A stretch of DNA of 64,000 nucleotides from JAPPLB01 sp965218555 (lineage in GTDB: Bacteria > Acidobacteriota > Terriglobia > Bryobacterales > UBA6623), in contig OZ244625.1 of assembly GCA_965218555.1 (NCBI GenBank), positions 1,674,001 through 1,738,000 of the forward strand. Reading direction: 5' to 3'. The position numbers were made by a program, and so were the translations under genes. The notes under the pieces are model-generated. The model was not told where the DNA came from. It saw only the letters and a program-made list of their open reading frames with translations, and ran no database searches. Positions 51,535-59,826 of the stretch are shown piece by piece (positions within the stretch are counted from its first letter, which is position 1; each line of letters starts with the position of its first letter).

Positions 51535-52785
51535 TCAATTCGGTTCGCTCTGGGCCAGGTAGGTCTGTGTCTGCCCCTCTAAATCGGTGATATAGGCATA
51601 GCCCAGGGCCTTTTCGAAGTCGCAGCGCGCCAACAGGTAGCCCTGGAAGTCGCGGGCCAGCTCCGCCATGCGCAGAACCGTCTGGTCCTGAGCGGCTACC
51701 GCGAGCGAACCCCCGTCGTCACCGTTCCACCGCAGTTCGCACGAGCCGTCTTCCTCCGAAGTGTTGGAGATAACGATGCTGGTCGCGAAGCCGCTCCGGT
51801 TCGATACAAACGGGAAGCTCAAAGTCGTCCCTGGCGCCCTGCACGCCTCGAACGCGGCCACCACAAGGGTTGCCGAATTGACGAACTCATCGGATGTACC
51901 CTCGCGCGGAACGTAAGCGACGGTTACTTCGATGTCCTCGCCGGCTTCCCCCTCGTCGCCGGCTTCCCCCTCGTCGCCGGCTTCCCCCTCGTCGCCGGTC
52001 AGCTCCAGTCGAAGGGACGCCGATTCGAAAACCGTGTCAGCGGCCCCATGCACGGAATAGATCAGCCGTCCGGAGCGCGGGGACGTGAAGTCATCCACCC
52101 GCCGGAACTCCAGATCGCCCACCGCGACGGTCAGCGGTCCTTCCATCGTGCCGCGGTCCGAGGTAAGCATGATGTTGTTCGAGCCGAACGCCGCAGGGAA
52201 GCCCTCGGCGATCTCCACGGTTGCGGATTGCGTAGCGCCGGATTCGCACGTCCGTATAGTGGCCGCGTCCGTAACTTTCGCGCGCAGTCCCTGAACCACC
52301 CGGGAGGCGGGAACCGTCCGTGTAGGGACGGATACGGTTGCCTGCGCCGAGGAAACACTGACGACAACCGTGACATCGGGAGGGGATTTCGTGGCGTCCA
52401 CCGCAAGCCCCGTGATCCTTGTGGTGGTTGACTCGCCGTCGGTATGCGCCCGCGGAAAGGGGACATCGGTCCACGCCGCCGCGCCGCCGCGGATGTTCCC
52501 CGAATGCCCTTCTTCGTCGGACGGCATGTCGTGCGTGTGCAACAGCGGCTTCGAGTCTCGATGCACCGGAGTCGAGAATAGCAGGCGCAGCGTGATCGCC
52601 GTTTCATCGGGCCAGGCCGCGCGAGTCCCCGTACAAGTCAGCCGGAACTGGCCGAGGTCTTCATGCAAGCTTTCCGCCCGCAGTATCCCGCCCGGGGGGA
52701 GCAACACGCACTCCACGGCATCCTGCGCGGCGAGGGAAGCCGCGAAGAACAAAAGGCACAGCGTGCTGATGATCCTGACTCCCAT
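51535..52785 (-). CDS. Secreted acidobacterial-type protein, RAEG-like N-terminus, unknown
   Basis: A 416-residue exported protein (signal peptide IISTLCLLFFAASLAAQ). The N-terminal block ILRAESLHEDLGQFRLTCTG and the C-terminal block (LSFPFVSNRSGFATSIVISN, and YLLARCDFEKALGYAYITD) match corresponding blocks of the next gene, so the two are paralogues. A triple GDEGEA repeat (about residues 265-282) comes from three 18-bp units. Such proteins are found in Acidobacteriota, probably on the surface, with unknown function. It lies 245 bases downstream of the paralogue in the same direction. Confidence 0.7.
   Translation of the reverse strand: MGVRIISTLCLLFFAASLAAQDAVECVLLPPGGILRAESLHEDLGQFRLTCTGTRAAWPDETAITLRLLFSTPVHRDSKPLLHTHDMPSDEEGHSGNIRGGAAAWTDVPFPRAHTDGESTTTRITGLAVDATKSPPDVTVVVSVSSAQATVSVPTRTVPASRVVQGLRAKVTDAATIRTCESGATQSATVEIAEGFPAAFGSNNIMLTSDRGTMEGPLTVAVGDLEFRRVDDFTSPRSGRLIYSVHGAADTVFESASLRLELTGDEGEAGDEGEAGDEGEAGEDIEVTVAYVPREGTSDEFVNSATLVVAAFEACRAPGTTLSFPFVSNRSGFATSIVISNTSEEDGSCELRWNGDDGGSLAVAAQDQTVLRMAELARDFQGYLLARCDFEKALGYAYITDLEGQTQTYLAQSEPN
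51940..51993 (+). repeat. Three tandem 18-bp units within a coding region
   Basis: Three identical units GCCGGCTTCCCCCTCGTC encode (on the minus strand) the repeated hexapeptide GDEGEA. A multiple of three keeps the frame, so copy number could vary without loss of the protein. Confidence 0.85.
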
Positions 52786-53030
52786 TTCCGCTCCGATGAA
52801 GAAACAAGGGGAGAGAGCTCATTCCGCGGAATGAGGGTATTTGCCCAAACATGCAGGCACCCGTCGACACCGGCCGGGGTACGGCCGATCGGCCCACCCA
52901 AGCCGGCGCCGACGGGGCGCCTTTAGTTCGTGTGTCAGTGCGGCGGGGGCTGCGTGAGCAGCCCCCAGACGATTTCGTACCTGGTTTGCGCCATCGCCGC
53001 CCTTGCGGGCAGGCGACGCACGCGGGCAGG

Positions 53031-54680
53031 CTATTGCGCGATATAACCCTGCGAACCGGCGAGGCCGGAACCGTCGGCGATATGGGCAAAGCCAGAGGAG
53101 CTCTCAAGCTCGCAATCCACGGTGAGGTAGCCCGAGAAGTCCGCAAGACCATGGGCAGGTCCGACACCGGCACCACCTACCAGGAAGATCGCTTGCATTC
53201 CAGGCATGATTTCCCCGATGCCCACCGCGTCTTCAGGAGCGCCAGGGCCGGAGTAGGTGGCCATGCAAGAGCCCGCTGCCCCCGAGGTGTTCGAAACGAC
53301 GATGCCGGTATCGTAGCCACTCTGCGAGGTCACGAAGGGGAAGAACAGCGACGACTTGCAATCGCCGATCGAGAGCAGCGTGTCGGACGCGTCGTCGTCC
53401 ACGAAGCGCGGCACATCCGCGCCGCCGACCGCGAAAGTATCTCCACCCTCGTCGCTCGCGGGATAGAAGTTCACGTACACCATGACCGAACCGAGATCCG
53501 CATCGCCGCCATCCCATGCGAACGTCACGTAGATGTGCTGCCATTCCTCGTTGCCCCCAGACATCAGGGTAGACATTGCAGCCGCGGCTTCAATATTTGG
53601 TGTAACAGTGTTGTCTGCCTCTATGGCATCCGTCATCGCGATCATGTACCTCACCGACCCGGCGCCGGCGGCGCTGAGATCGACGACGCCGTCAGCGTCG
53701 GCGCCGCTCGTCCTCCCCGTGTGCCGCCTGAGCCTGAACGACTCCACCGTTTCATTGGCGCTGGTAGCCGGATCATTCGCAGCGAGCTCGACCATATTGG
53801 GCACCGTCACGGTCACGCCTTCGGGAACCCCGGTGAAAGTCACCATGAAGCTGTCCATGTCCATGAACGCGCTGGCATAACCTTCCGCGAGCGTGACTCT
53901 GCCCATTACCTCCGAGTCGCTGCACTGGACACCCTCTGCCACTTTGGTCGAGGCTGCCAGTCCGGTTGACACGTCCGCGACTTTCAACGGATTCGCGTTG
54001 AGCGTATTGCCGCCGACCAGGACATTCGCCATGACGTCTTCGCCGTCACCCACCATGGAGGCGTTGACCCGGATCATGGAGATGACCAGATGAAACCCTC
54101 CCTGGGAGTCCTGATTAGGGTCCAGATTGATGTTTCCTTCTTCTACGTCCGCTGTGTCGTCGTCATTGGCGGTGTAGAACGTCCACGAGATCATGCTGCC
54201 GTCGTCCGAGAGTTCGCCGCTCCCGAAGGTGGGGGCAGCAGCGCTCGACGTGAGCTCGGTACTCGTGATCTCGCCATCACTGTCAAACGTCAACTGCCCG
54301 GCGTTGTTAAGTTGATAGGCCGTCATTCTGATGCCGGGATCAATATAGGCGTTGTAGCCGTCGACGGCCATGTCACCCGCCATCGAGACCACGCGGCTGT
54401 CGGAAATCTCGTTGGTGATGTGGCTGTTCAGCTCGAGAGCGACCGTGAACTTGTTAGGGATGGGTTGATCTTCAAAGCCTATCCCTGGGGAAGTATCTGG
54501 TGCCGGCCTGCCGCACCGCAATTCGATGTTGCCCACGACTTCGGTCAGGCCCTCGGCGCGAACCATCATGGAGCTTGGTGCGCGGACGGCGCAATCCTGC
54601 GCCTGCGCCACGCCGCTGAACGCGACTGCCAGCGCGAACATGAGCAGCGTGCTCAAAACTACGCTTCTTGAAAACTTCAT
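53031..54680 (-). CDS. Secreted acidobacterial-type protein, RAEG-like N-terminus, unknown
   Basis: 549 residues from ATG 54680, with AAGGAG correctly placed and a signal peptide (VLSTLLMFALAVAFSGVAQA). The N-terminal MMVRAEGLTEVVGNIELRCG is the hallmark of a secreted family frequent in Acidobacteriota. Central beta-rich segments are rich in Asp, Ser, Thr and Ala. The C-terminal domain (SLFFPFVTSQSGYDTGIVVS, and YLTVDCELESSSGFAHIADG) resembles that of the neighbouring 416-residue paralogue. Cys pairs in both domains may form disulfides. Function unknown; an extracellular or outer-surface role is inferred. Confidence 0.72.
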   Translation of the reverse strand: MKFSRSVVLSTLLMFALAVAFSGVAQAQDCAVRAPSSMMVRAEGLTEVVGNIELRCGRPAPDTSPGIGFEDQPIPNKFTVALELNSHITNEISDSRVVSMAGDMAVDGYNAYIDPGIRMTAYQLNNAGQLTFDSDGEITSTELTSSAAAPTFGSGELSDDGSMISWTFYTANDDDTADVEEGNINLDPNQDSQGGFHLVISMIRVNASMVGDGEDVMANVLVGGNTLNANPLKVADVSTGLAASTKVAEGVQCSDSEVMGRVTLAEGYASAFMDMDSFMVTFTGVPEGVTVTVPNMVELAANDPATSANETVESFRLRRHTGRTSGADADGVVDLSAAGAGSVRYMIAMTDAIEADNTVTPNIEAAAAMSTLMSGGNEEWQHIYVTFAWDGGDADLGSVMVYVNFYPASDEGGDTFAVGGADVPRFVDDDASDTLLSIGDCKSSLFFPFVTSQSGYDTGIVVSNTSGAAGSCMATYSGPGAPEDAVGIGEIMPGMQAIFLVGGAGVGPAHGLADFSGYLTVDCELESSSGFAHIADGSGLAGSQGYIAQ

Positions 54681-54984
54681 TGGTTGTCTCCTTGACTCTT
54701 TCCACAAAAGAACGGAGCCGCAATGACGACCCCGCGCATCGCCTGCCAGCACCACCGGCCGCGACGAACACGCGGACAGGCTGCGGGCAGACAATAATAA
54801 TGATGCCGTATGGATCGACTGCTTGTCAAGATGGATACGGCGGCCACTTGTTTCACCGAAGGAGCAAGCAACCGGCTTGCCCCTCTGGTACGTCTATGGT
54901 ACTCGACGAGACACCCGACAGGGATTGCGCCGAAGGCACCATCACTTTTTTTGTCTCACAAATTCGGGGGCTTGTCAAGACCAA

Positions 54985-55190
54985 AAAAGGCCGTGTTTCG
55001 TGTCTCGTGTCGAAAAGGCCGTGTTTCGTGTCTCGTGTCTCGTGTCTCGTGATGCGAAAACCAACGAAAGATTCATGAAACATGAGCGCCGGGAACTGGT
55101 TCAGGGTATAAGAAGGCCGTGATTCGGGGAAAAGGCCGTGTTTCGTGTCTCGTGTCTCGTGTCTCGTGTCTCGTGTCTCGTGAACCCAAA
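54985..55190 (+). repeat. Heptanucleotide arrays, longest pure run
   Basis: Contains TTTCGTG followed by three TCTCGTG units (55024-55051), a repeated block (55061-55110), and TTTCGTG followed by five TCTCGTG units (55141-55182, 42 bp). Perfect units suggest recent slippage. No gene is supported in 54681-55282. Confidence 0.8.
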
Positions 55191-55282
55191 AAACGAAGCA
55201 CGCGATCACCGTGCGGGGGCCCGCAGAGCGCTTGTGTTAGGCTTTCCATGCAATCCCCCCCCTACGTTGGAAGGAGCAAACG

Positions 55283-56488
55283 ATGAACTCCGCAAGAGGA
55301 GTAACGCTGTTTCTGTTTCTGTTGGCCGTGAGCTCGATGGCGCAAACCCTGCCGCGGCCCGCCGGCCCCTACTTCGAGCCCATCCCGGATTGGCAATCCA
55401 AAGCAGGAATCGAGCCGGATGGCATCGTGATCGACCCCGGCGACGAGATCCTTCCCCAGATCGCCAACAGCGGGACTCCGGAAAGCGTGGGGTACTACAC
55501 GATGTTCCAAGCCGTCAACGTCTCGACGGAAACGGCGACGTTCCGGGTGAACTTCTACGACGCGAACGGGGAATCCATGAGCATGCCGCTGGCGGCAAAT
55601 GCCGATGACCTGATCGGCGTGCCCTCCAGCGGATTTCGGGGGACGCTTTCCCCGGGGGGCTACGGGGCGCAAGTGACGGTCCCGAACGGCTCGCCGGGGG
55701 CCGTCGGTTACGCCGTGGTGAGGATGGACCCCGCCGAATCGGTAGCGGTCAACGCGACGTTCGTGAATCTGGTGCCGGGCCGGCCGCCGTTCATGGCCGG
55801 CATCCCCCTGTCCAGCACCCTGCACAAGACGGCCTTCATGCCGTACCTGGCCGTGCGCGGGTTCACTCCATCCCTGGCTTTGGTGTCGCTGGAGCCTCAG
55901 GACGTGACACTGATCGCCCGCAGCGGAAATGACGGGGAAGAGCTTTGCAGCGCCACCTTGGAGTTCGGCGCCGGGCATCACAAACCGTTCCTGTTGAGGG
56001 AACACCTTCCCTGTACGGACATGACGGAGGGAACGCTCGAGATTCAGGGCGATCCTCAGTTGCCTGCCTCGCTAGCAGGGATCGGCTTTGAAGGGCATGT
56101 GGAGGGCGCGTTCGTGACCCAGCCGATCTGGACGAACCTGGAGCGGGTTACGGGCGGTGAGTTCTCTCCGACGACCGCAAGCGCGTTCAACGATCGCTTC
56201 GTGGGTATGCGGCTCCAGACGAGCTTCCCGACATTCTATCTGGATTTCGTCATGCCCTGGCGTTTCAGTGAAACCCGGCGGGGGAATACCTGGGAGGGCA
56301 GCTATTCCTACTCGAACACGGGTGAGAATACAGCAAGGCTCAGGTTCATCTACGACGACGACGATGTCGATAACTGTACGCACGACCTTACCTTCACATC
56401 GGCAATAACGGGGTCGGCAACCTTCGCGTGCGGCGTCATATCGAAAGGAGCATACGAGTGGCGGTTGGTGGAGATTCCGGAAATGTAA
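55283..56488 (+). CDS. Secreted 401-residue protein, tandem copy 1, unknown
   Basis: ATG follows TTGGAAGGAGCAAACG. Signal peptide VTLFLFLLAVSSMAQ. The N-terminal domain (ILPQIANSGTPESVGYYTMF, then TATFRVNFYDANGESMSMPL) and a second similar one (TAFMPYLAVRGFTPSLALVS) look like the repeated beta-sandwich of secreted acidobacterial proteins that read IADGGGW...LxNTG. The C-terminal domain carries Cys residues (DNCTHDLTF, ATFACGV). A near-identical gene of the same length lies 1.15 kb downstream. Function unknown; extracellular. Confidence 0.75.
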   Translation: MNSARGVTLFLFLLAVSSMAQTLPRPAGPYFEPIPDWQSKAGIEPDGIVIDPGDEILPQIANSGTPESVGYYTMFQAVNVSTETATFRVNFYDANGESMSMPLAANADDLIGVPSSGFRGTLSPGGYGAQVTVPNGSPGAVGYAVVRMDPAESVAVNATFVNLVPGRPPFMAGIPLSSTLHKTAFMPYLAVRGFTPSLALVSLEPQDVTLIARSGNDGEELCSATLEFGAGHHKPFLLREHLPCTDMTEGTLEIQGDPQLPASLAGIGFEGHVEGAFVTQPIWTNLERVTGGEFSPTTASAFNDRFVGMRLQTSFPTFYLDFVMPWRFSETRRGNTWEGSYSYSNTGENTARLRFIYDDDDVDNCTHDLTFTSAITGSATFACGVISKGAYEWRLVEIPEM

Positions 56489-56504
56489 AGCCGGGCGGGA
56501 AAAA

Positions 56505-56965
56505 GGCCGTGATTCGTGCCGGAAAGGCCGTGTCTCGTGTCTCGTGATGAAAGGCCGTGATTCGTGAAAAACCGTAGGGGGCGGCTTGGGGTTGCTCTAA
56601 TCGGAAACTCCGGACGGGCGGGAAAAAAGCCGTGTTTCGTGACTCGTGTCTCGTGACCCCAAAACCAACGAAAGATTCATGAAACATGAGCGCCGGGAAC
56701 TGGTTCAGGGTATTAGAAGGCCGTGTCTCGTGTCTCGTGTCTCGTGTTTCGTGACCCCAAAACCGAGGCAGGCGGCACGGCCGTTGCTCAAAGGCGGCAT
56801 TTGTTGCGCCGGCTTGCCTTGCTCGATGGGGAAAAAGCCGTGATTCGTGATTCGTGAAAAACCGGTTGGGCGGGCCTGGGGTTGCTCTCGTTGGTAACGC
56901 CGGAGGGGCGGGGAATAACCGTTGTTTCGTGACTCGTGACCTGCGGGCCTGGCGGCCGGGCGTTA
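56505..56965 (+). repeat. Large composite of heptanucleotide arrays, cores and block repeat
   Basis: Several ATTCGTG/TCTCGTG/TTTCGTG arrays, three core segments (AAAAACCGTAGGGGGCGGCT; AAAAACCGGTTGGGCGGGCC and relatives), and the block CAACGAAAGATTCATGAAAC (56664-56714). Part of the duplicated unit that also contains the 401-residue protein gene. Not coding. Confidence 0.7.
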
Positions 56966-56977
56966 CCCGGCAAGCGG

Positions 56978-57213
56978 TCACCCGATGAGGCGCAGCGCCG
57001 CGATCACGAGGCCGGCGCCGGCGAACACGACCCCGATCATCCACTTCACGAGTCGGAGCTCGAGCGCGGCCAGGTCGGCATTCGTCACTAGCGCGTTCAC
57101 GTCAATGCCGGAGGCGTCGTGCTCGGCCGCGCGGCGTTCGTGATGGCGTCGGCGTGAGCCGGGTCAATGCCGGGCGCAGTCAACTCGCGAGCGATCTCGT
57201 GAGTGTCGAGCAC
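56978..57213 (-). pseudogene. DUF1640-like small membrane coiled-coil gene, frameshifted
   Basis: The start reads VLDTHEIARELTAPGIDPAH, then ADAITNA, the usual opening of DUF1640/CCDC90-like proteins. The frame shifts near 57125 and continues as RAAEHDASGIDVNALVTNAD, then LAALELRLVKWMIGVVFAG and a transmembrane tail ending LIG. The middle coiled coil is shorter than usual. Frameshifted and probably deleted internally. A truncated second copy of the 3' end lies at 59025-59148. Confidence 0.55.
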
Positions 57214-57235
57214 GTCACCAGATTACCATGACCTC

Positions 57236-57412
57236 AAGGCCGTGTCTCTTGTTTCGTGTCTCGTGTTTCGTGACCCAATAAACGAAGGAGGCGATATGGC
57301 CGCCTTGACTTCGTTGCGCCGGCTTGCCGTGCTCGATGGGGAAAAGGCCGTGTTTCGTGTCTCGTGATGCGGAAAAGCCGTGGTTCGTGTTTCGTGACCT
57401 GCGGGCCGGGAA
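57236..57412 (+). repeat. Heptanucleotide arrays with palindrome-interior segment
   Basis: CAAGGCCGTGTCTCTTGTTT opens an array; then GGCCGCCTTGACTTCGTTGC, GCCGGCTTGCCGTGCTCGAT (interior of the palindrome's left arm), and another array. It precedes a hicB stub. Confidence 0.65.
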
Positions 57413-57466
57413 CCTCCATGCCCGGTCCCTTGCGGCGATGCCGTGCCGGGGCTTTCGATGCCGGCT

Positions 57467-57523
57467 CTATCCGGCCTTGCCGTGACGCTCGATGAAGGAC
57501 AGCGCGGCCTGCGTCAGCAAGCC
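57467..57523 (-). pseudogene. Third hicB remnant (last 18 codons)
   Basis: Encodes LLTQAALSFIERHGKAG and stop, matching the C-terminus of both hicB copies. It is cut exactly where a left arm of the palindromic repeat begins (AGCC at 57524). The downstream hairpin region of hicB is also recognisable (about 57399-57424). So a third hicAB locus once existed or was duplicated here. Confidence 0.7.
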
Positions 57524-57562
57524 AGCCTGCATTTCTCACCACCTTACGGAGGAAGCACGCGA
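57524..57562 (+). repeat. Left-end fragment of the palindromic repeat
   Basis: AGCCTGCATTTCTCACCACC then TTACGGAGGAAGCACGCGA: the first 39 bases of the left arm. It then joins the upstream region of the second 401-residue gene. Confidence 0.75.
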
Positions 57563-57638
57563 CCGCCGCGCCGAGGGTCCGCAGAGCGCTTGTGTTAGGC
57601 TTTTCATGCAATCCCCCCTACGTTGGAAGGAGCAAACG

Positions 57639-58844
57639 ATGAACTCCGCAAGAGGAGTAACGCTGTTTCTGTTTCTGTTGGCCGTGAGCTCGATGGCGCA
57701 AACCCTGCCGCGGCCCGCCGGCCCCTACTTCGAGCCCATCCCGGATTGGCAATCCAAAGCAGGAATCGAGCCGAGCGGCATCGTGATCGCCCCCGGCGAC
57801 GAGATCCTTCCCCAGATCGCCAACAGCGGGACTCCGGAAAGCGGGGGGTACTACACGATGTTCCAAGCCGTCAACGTCTCGACGGAAACGGCGACGTTCC
57901 GGGTGGACTTCTTCGACGCGAACGGGGAATCCATGAACATGCCGCTCGCTACAAGTACTGATGACCTGATCGGCGTGCCTGCCAGTGTATTTCGGGGGAC
58001 GCTCTCCCCGGGCGGCTACGGGGCGCAAGTGACGATCCCGAACGGCTCTCCCGAGGCCGAAGGTTACGCCGTGGTGAGGATGGATCCCGACGAATCGGTA
58101 GCGGTCAACGCGACGTTCGTGAATCTGGTGCCGGGCAAGCCGCCGTTCATGGCCGGCATACCCCTGTCCAGCCGCCTTCACAAGACGGCCTTCATGCCGT
58201 ACCTGGCAGTGCGCGGGTTCACTCCCGCCCTGGCGTTGGTGTCGCTGGAGCCCCAGGACGTGACACTGATCGCCCGCAGCGGAAATGACGGGGAAGAGCT
58301 TTGCAGAGCCACGCTGGAGTTCGGCGCCGGGCATCACAAACCGTTCCTGTTGAGGGAACACCTTGCCTGTACGTCGGAAGCGGAGGGGACGCTCGAGATT
58401 CGCGGCGATCCTCTGTTGCCCGCCTCGATAGCAGGGATCGGCTTTGAAGGGCATGTGGGGGGCGCGTTCGTGACCCAGCCGATCTGGACGAACCAGGCGC
58501 GGGTTACGGGCGAAAAGCTCGCTCCGACGAGCGGAGCCGCGTTCAACGACCGCTTCGTCGGTATGCGGCTCCAGACGAGCTTCCGGACATTCTATATCGA
58601 TTTCGTCATGCCCTGGCGTTTCAGGGAAACCCGACGCAGGGATACCTGGGAGGGCAGCTATTCCTACTCGAACACGGGTTCGAATACAGCAAGGATCAGG
58701 TTCATCTACGAAGCTGACGATGTCGGTCGCTGTACGCACGACCTTACCTTCACATCGGGAATAACGGGTTCGTCAACCTACTCGTGCGACGGCGGAGCGA
58801 GCCAGGAATACGAGTGGCGGTTGGTGGAGATTCCGGAAATGTAA
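57639..58844 (+). CDS. Secreted 401-residue protein, tandem copy 2, unknown
   Basis: Same length, signal peptide and ribosome site as the copy at 55283, with scattered substitutions, for example SGIVIAPGDE for DGIVIDPGDE and SEAEGTLEIRGDP for DMTEGTLEIQGDP. The C-terminal part is most diverged (STYSCDGGASQEYEWRLVEI). The conserved 60 bases upstream show that the promoter was duplicated too. Both frames are open, so both are probably expressed. Function unknown. Confidence 0.75.
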   Translation: MNSARGVTLFLFLLAVSSMAQTLPRPAGPYFEPIPDWQSKAGIEPSGIVIAPGDEILPQIANSGTPESGGYYTMFQAVNVSTETATFRVDFFDANGESMNMPLATSTDDLIGVPASVFRGTLSPGGYGAQVTIPNGSPEAEGYAVVRMDPDESVAVNATFVNLVPGKPPFMAGIPLSSRLHKTAFMPYLAVRGFTPALALVSLEPQDVTLIARSGNDGEELCRATLEFGAGHHKPFLLREHLACTSEAEGTLEIRGDPLLPASIAGIGFEGHVGGAFVTQPIWTNQARVTGEKLAPTSGAAFNDRFVGMRLQTSFRTFYIDFVMPWRFRETRRRDTWEGSYSYSNTGSNTARIRFIYEADDVGRCTHDLTFTSGITGSSTYSCDGGASQEYEWRLVEIPEM

Positions 58845-58847
58845 AAA

Positions 58848-58990
58848 GGCGGTGATTCGTGTCTCGTGTTTCGTGAAAAACCGTAGGGGGCGGCTTGGTG
58901 CTGCTCTAATCGGAAACTCCGGACGGGCGGGGAAATTCAAGGCCGTGATACGAAAGGCCGTGGGGGGAAAGGGCCGTGTCTCGTGACCTG
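58848..58990 (+). repeat. Heptanucleotide array and core (second duplication copy)
   Basis: AAGGCGGTGATTCGTGTCTC, the core AAAAACCGTAGGGGGCGGCT, and GGAAACTCCGGACGGGCGGG correspond to 56505-56620, confirming that the duplicated unit includes these repeats. Fewer heptamers are present here. Confidence 0.65.
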
Positions 58991-59024
58991 CGGGCCGGGC
59001 GGCCGGGCGGGATCCGGCAAGCGG

Positions 59025-59148
59025 TCACCCGATGAGGCGCAGCGCCGCGATCACGAGGCCGGCGCCGGCGAACACGACCCCGATCATCCACTTCACGAGT
59101 CGGAGCTCGAGCGCGGCCAGGTCGGCTTTCAGGTCGGCATTCGTTGCT
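59025..59148 (-). pseudogene. DUF1640-like gene 3' fragment cut by a palindromic repeat
   Basis: Encodes ATNADLKADLAALELRLVKW, then a transmembrane tail ending RLIG, as in the copy at 56978. The reading stops at the edge of the palindrome at 59149, whose other side holds unrelated toxin sequence. The extra LKAD shows it is not a simple copy of the first one. Confidence 0.55.
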
Positions 59149-59339
59149 AGCCTGCATTTCTCACCACATGACAGACGAAGCACGCGATACGACCGCCATG
59201 ACTTCGCTTTTCCTTCGCAGCGCTGGCTTGGCGTGCACGATGTAGGGTCAAGTACACCTGCGCGCGCCAAGCGGCTCGCGCCTCGTCCTGGCAGCCCTCT
59301 CACGCACTTCGCCTCCCCGCGTGGTGAGAAATGCAGGCT
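59149..59339 (+). repeat. Palindromic repeat, full copy (long type, 191 bp)
   Basis: Ends AGCCTGCATTTCTCACCAC and GCGTGGTGAGAAATGCAGGCT minus small changes; long-type interior. Left flank is the DUF1640-like fragment, right flank begins inside a HigB-like toxin, so DNA between them was probably lost by deletion or recombination at the repeat. Confidence 0.88.
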
Positions 59340-59824
59340 AAAACGTGCAGACAGAGATTTTGGCGCTGTCGCGGTTATTGCAGCGGTTTGGGCCGCGTCT
59401 GGGGCGACCTCGGGTTGACACTCTCAACGACTCACGCCACAGGAACATGAAAGAACTGCGGTTCCATGCGGCGGACGGCCAATGGCGGGTGGCCTTCGCC
59501 TTCGACACGAAACGGAAGGCAGTCCTGCTCGTGGCTGGAGACAAATCCGGGGGCAGCGAAAAACGGTTCTACCGACGGCTGATCCGCAAGGCCGATGATC
59601 GTTTTGACGCGCATCCGGCCTGCATTTCTCACCACCTGACGGCCGCAGCACGCGATAAGACCGCCATGACTTCGTTGCGCTTGCTTGCCGTGCTCGATGT
59701 ACTGTCAAGTACACCTGCGCGCGCCAAGCAGCGCGCGCCTCGTCCTGACGGCCCTCTCACGCACTTCGTCTCCCCACGTGGTGAGCAATGCAGGCCAGCT
59801 CGTTTGAAGAAAGAAGGCAAGTAA
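59340..59824 (+). pseudogene. HigB/Gp49-like RelE-superfamily toxin, doubly disrupted by palindromic repeats
   Basis: The readable part starts at the repeat edge with NVQTEILALSRLLQRFGPRL and continues through HRNMKELRFHAADGQWRVAF, KAVLLVAGDKSGGSEKRFYR and KADDRFDAH, the standard Gp49-like toxin core. The first 25 or so residues are missing at the 59149-59339 repeat. The C-terminus is interrupted by a second repeat (59617-59796). Removing exactly that repeat joins DAHP to ARLKKEGK and the stop at 59822, the normal family ending. The toxin has therefore been hit twice. Confidence 0.82.
59617..59796 (+). repeat. Palindromic repeat, full copy (short type, 180 bp) inside the toxin
   Basis: Ends GGCCTGCATTTCTCACCAC and GTGGTGAGCAATGCAGGCC. 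The outermost A/T pair is changed to G/C on both sides, keeping the terminal pairing. Precise removal restores the toxin frame without residual bases. Confidence 0.9.
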
Positions 59825-59826
59825 CG

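Noticed and set aside
55141..55182. Heptamer array considered as a CRISPR
   Set aside because: Seven-base units without unique spacers, and no cas genes in the window.
37340..59750. Open frames running through the palindromes and heptamer arrays (for example extended N-termini at 41190, 47444 and 61765)
   Set aside because: The repeats are open in several frames on both strands, which lengthens neighbouring genes artificially; starts were placed after the repeats, at signal peptides or conserved N-termini.
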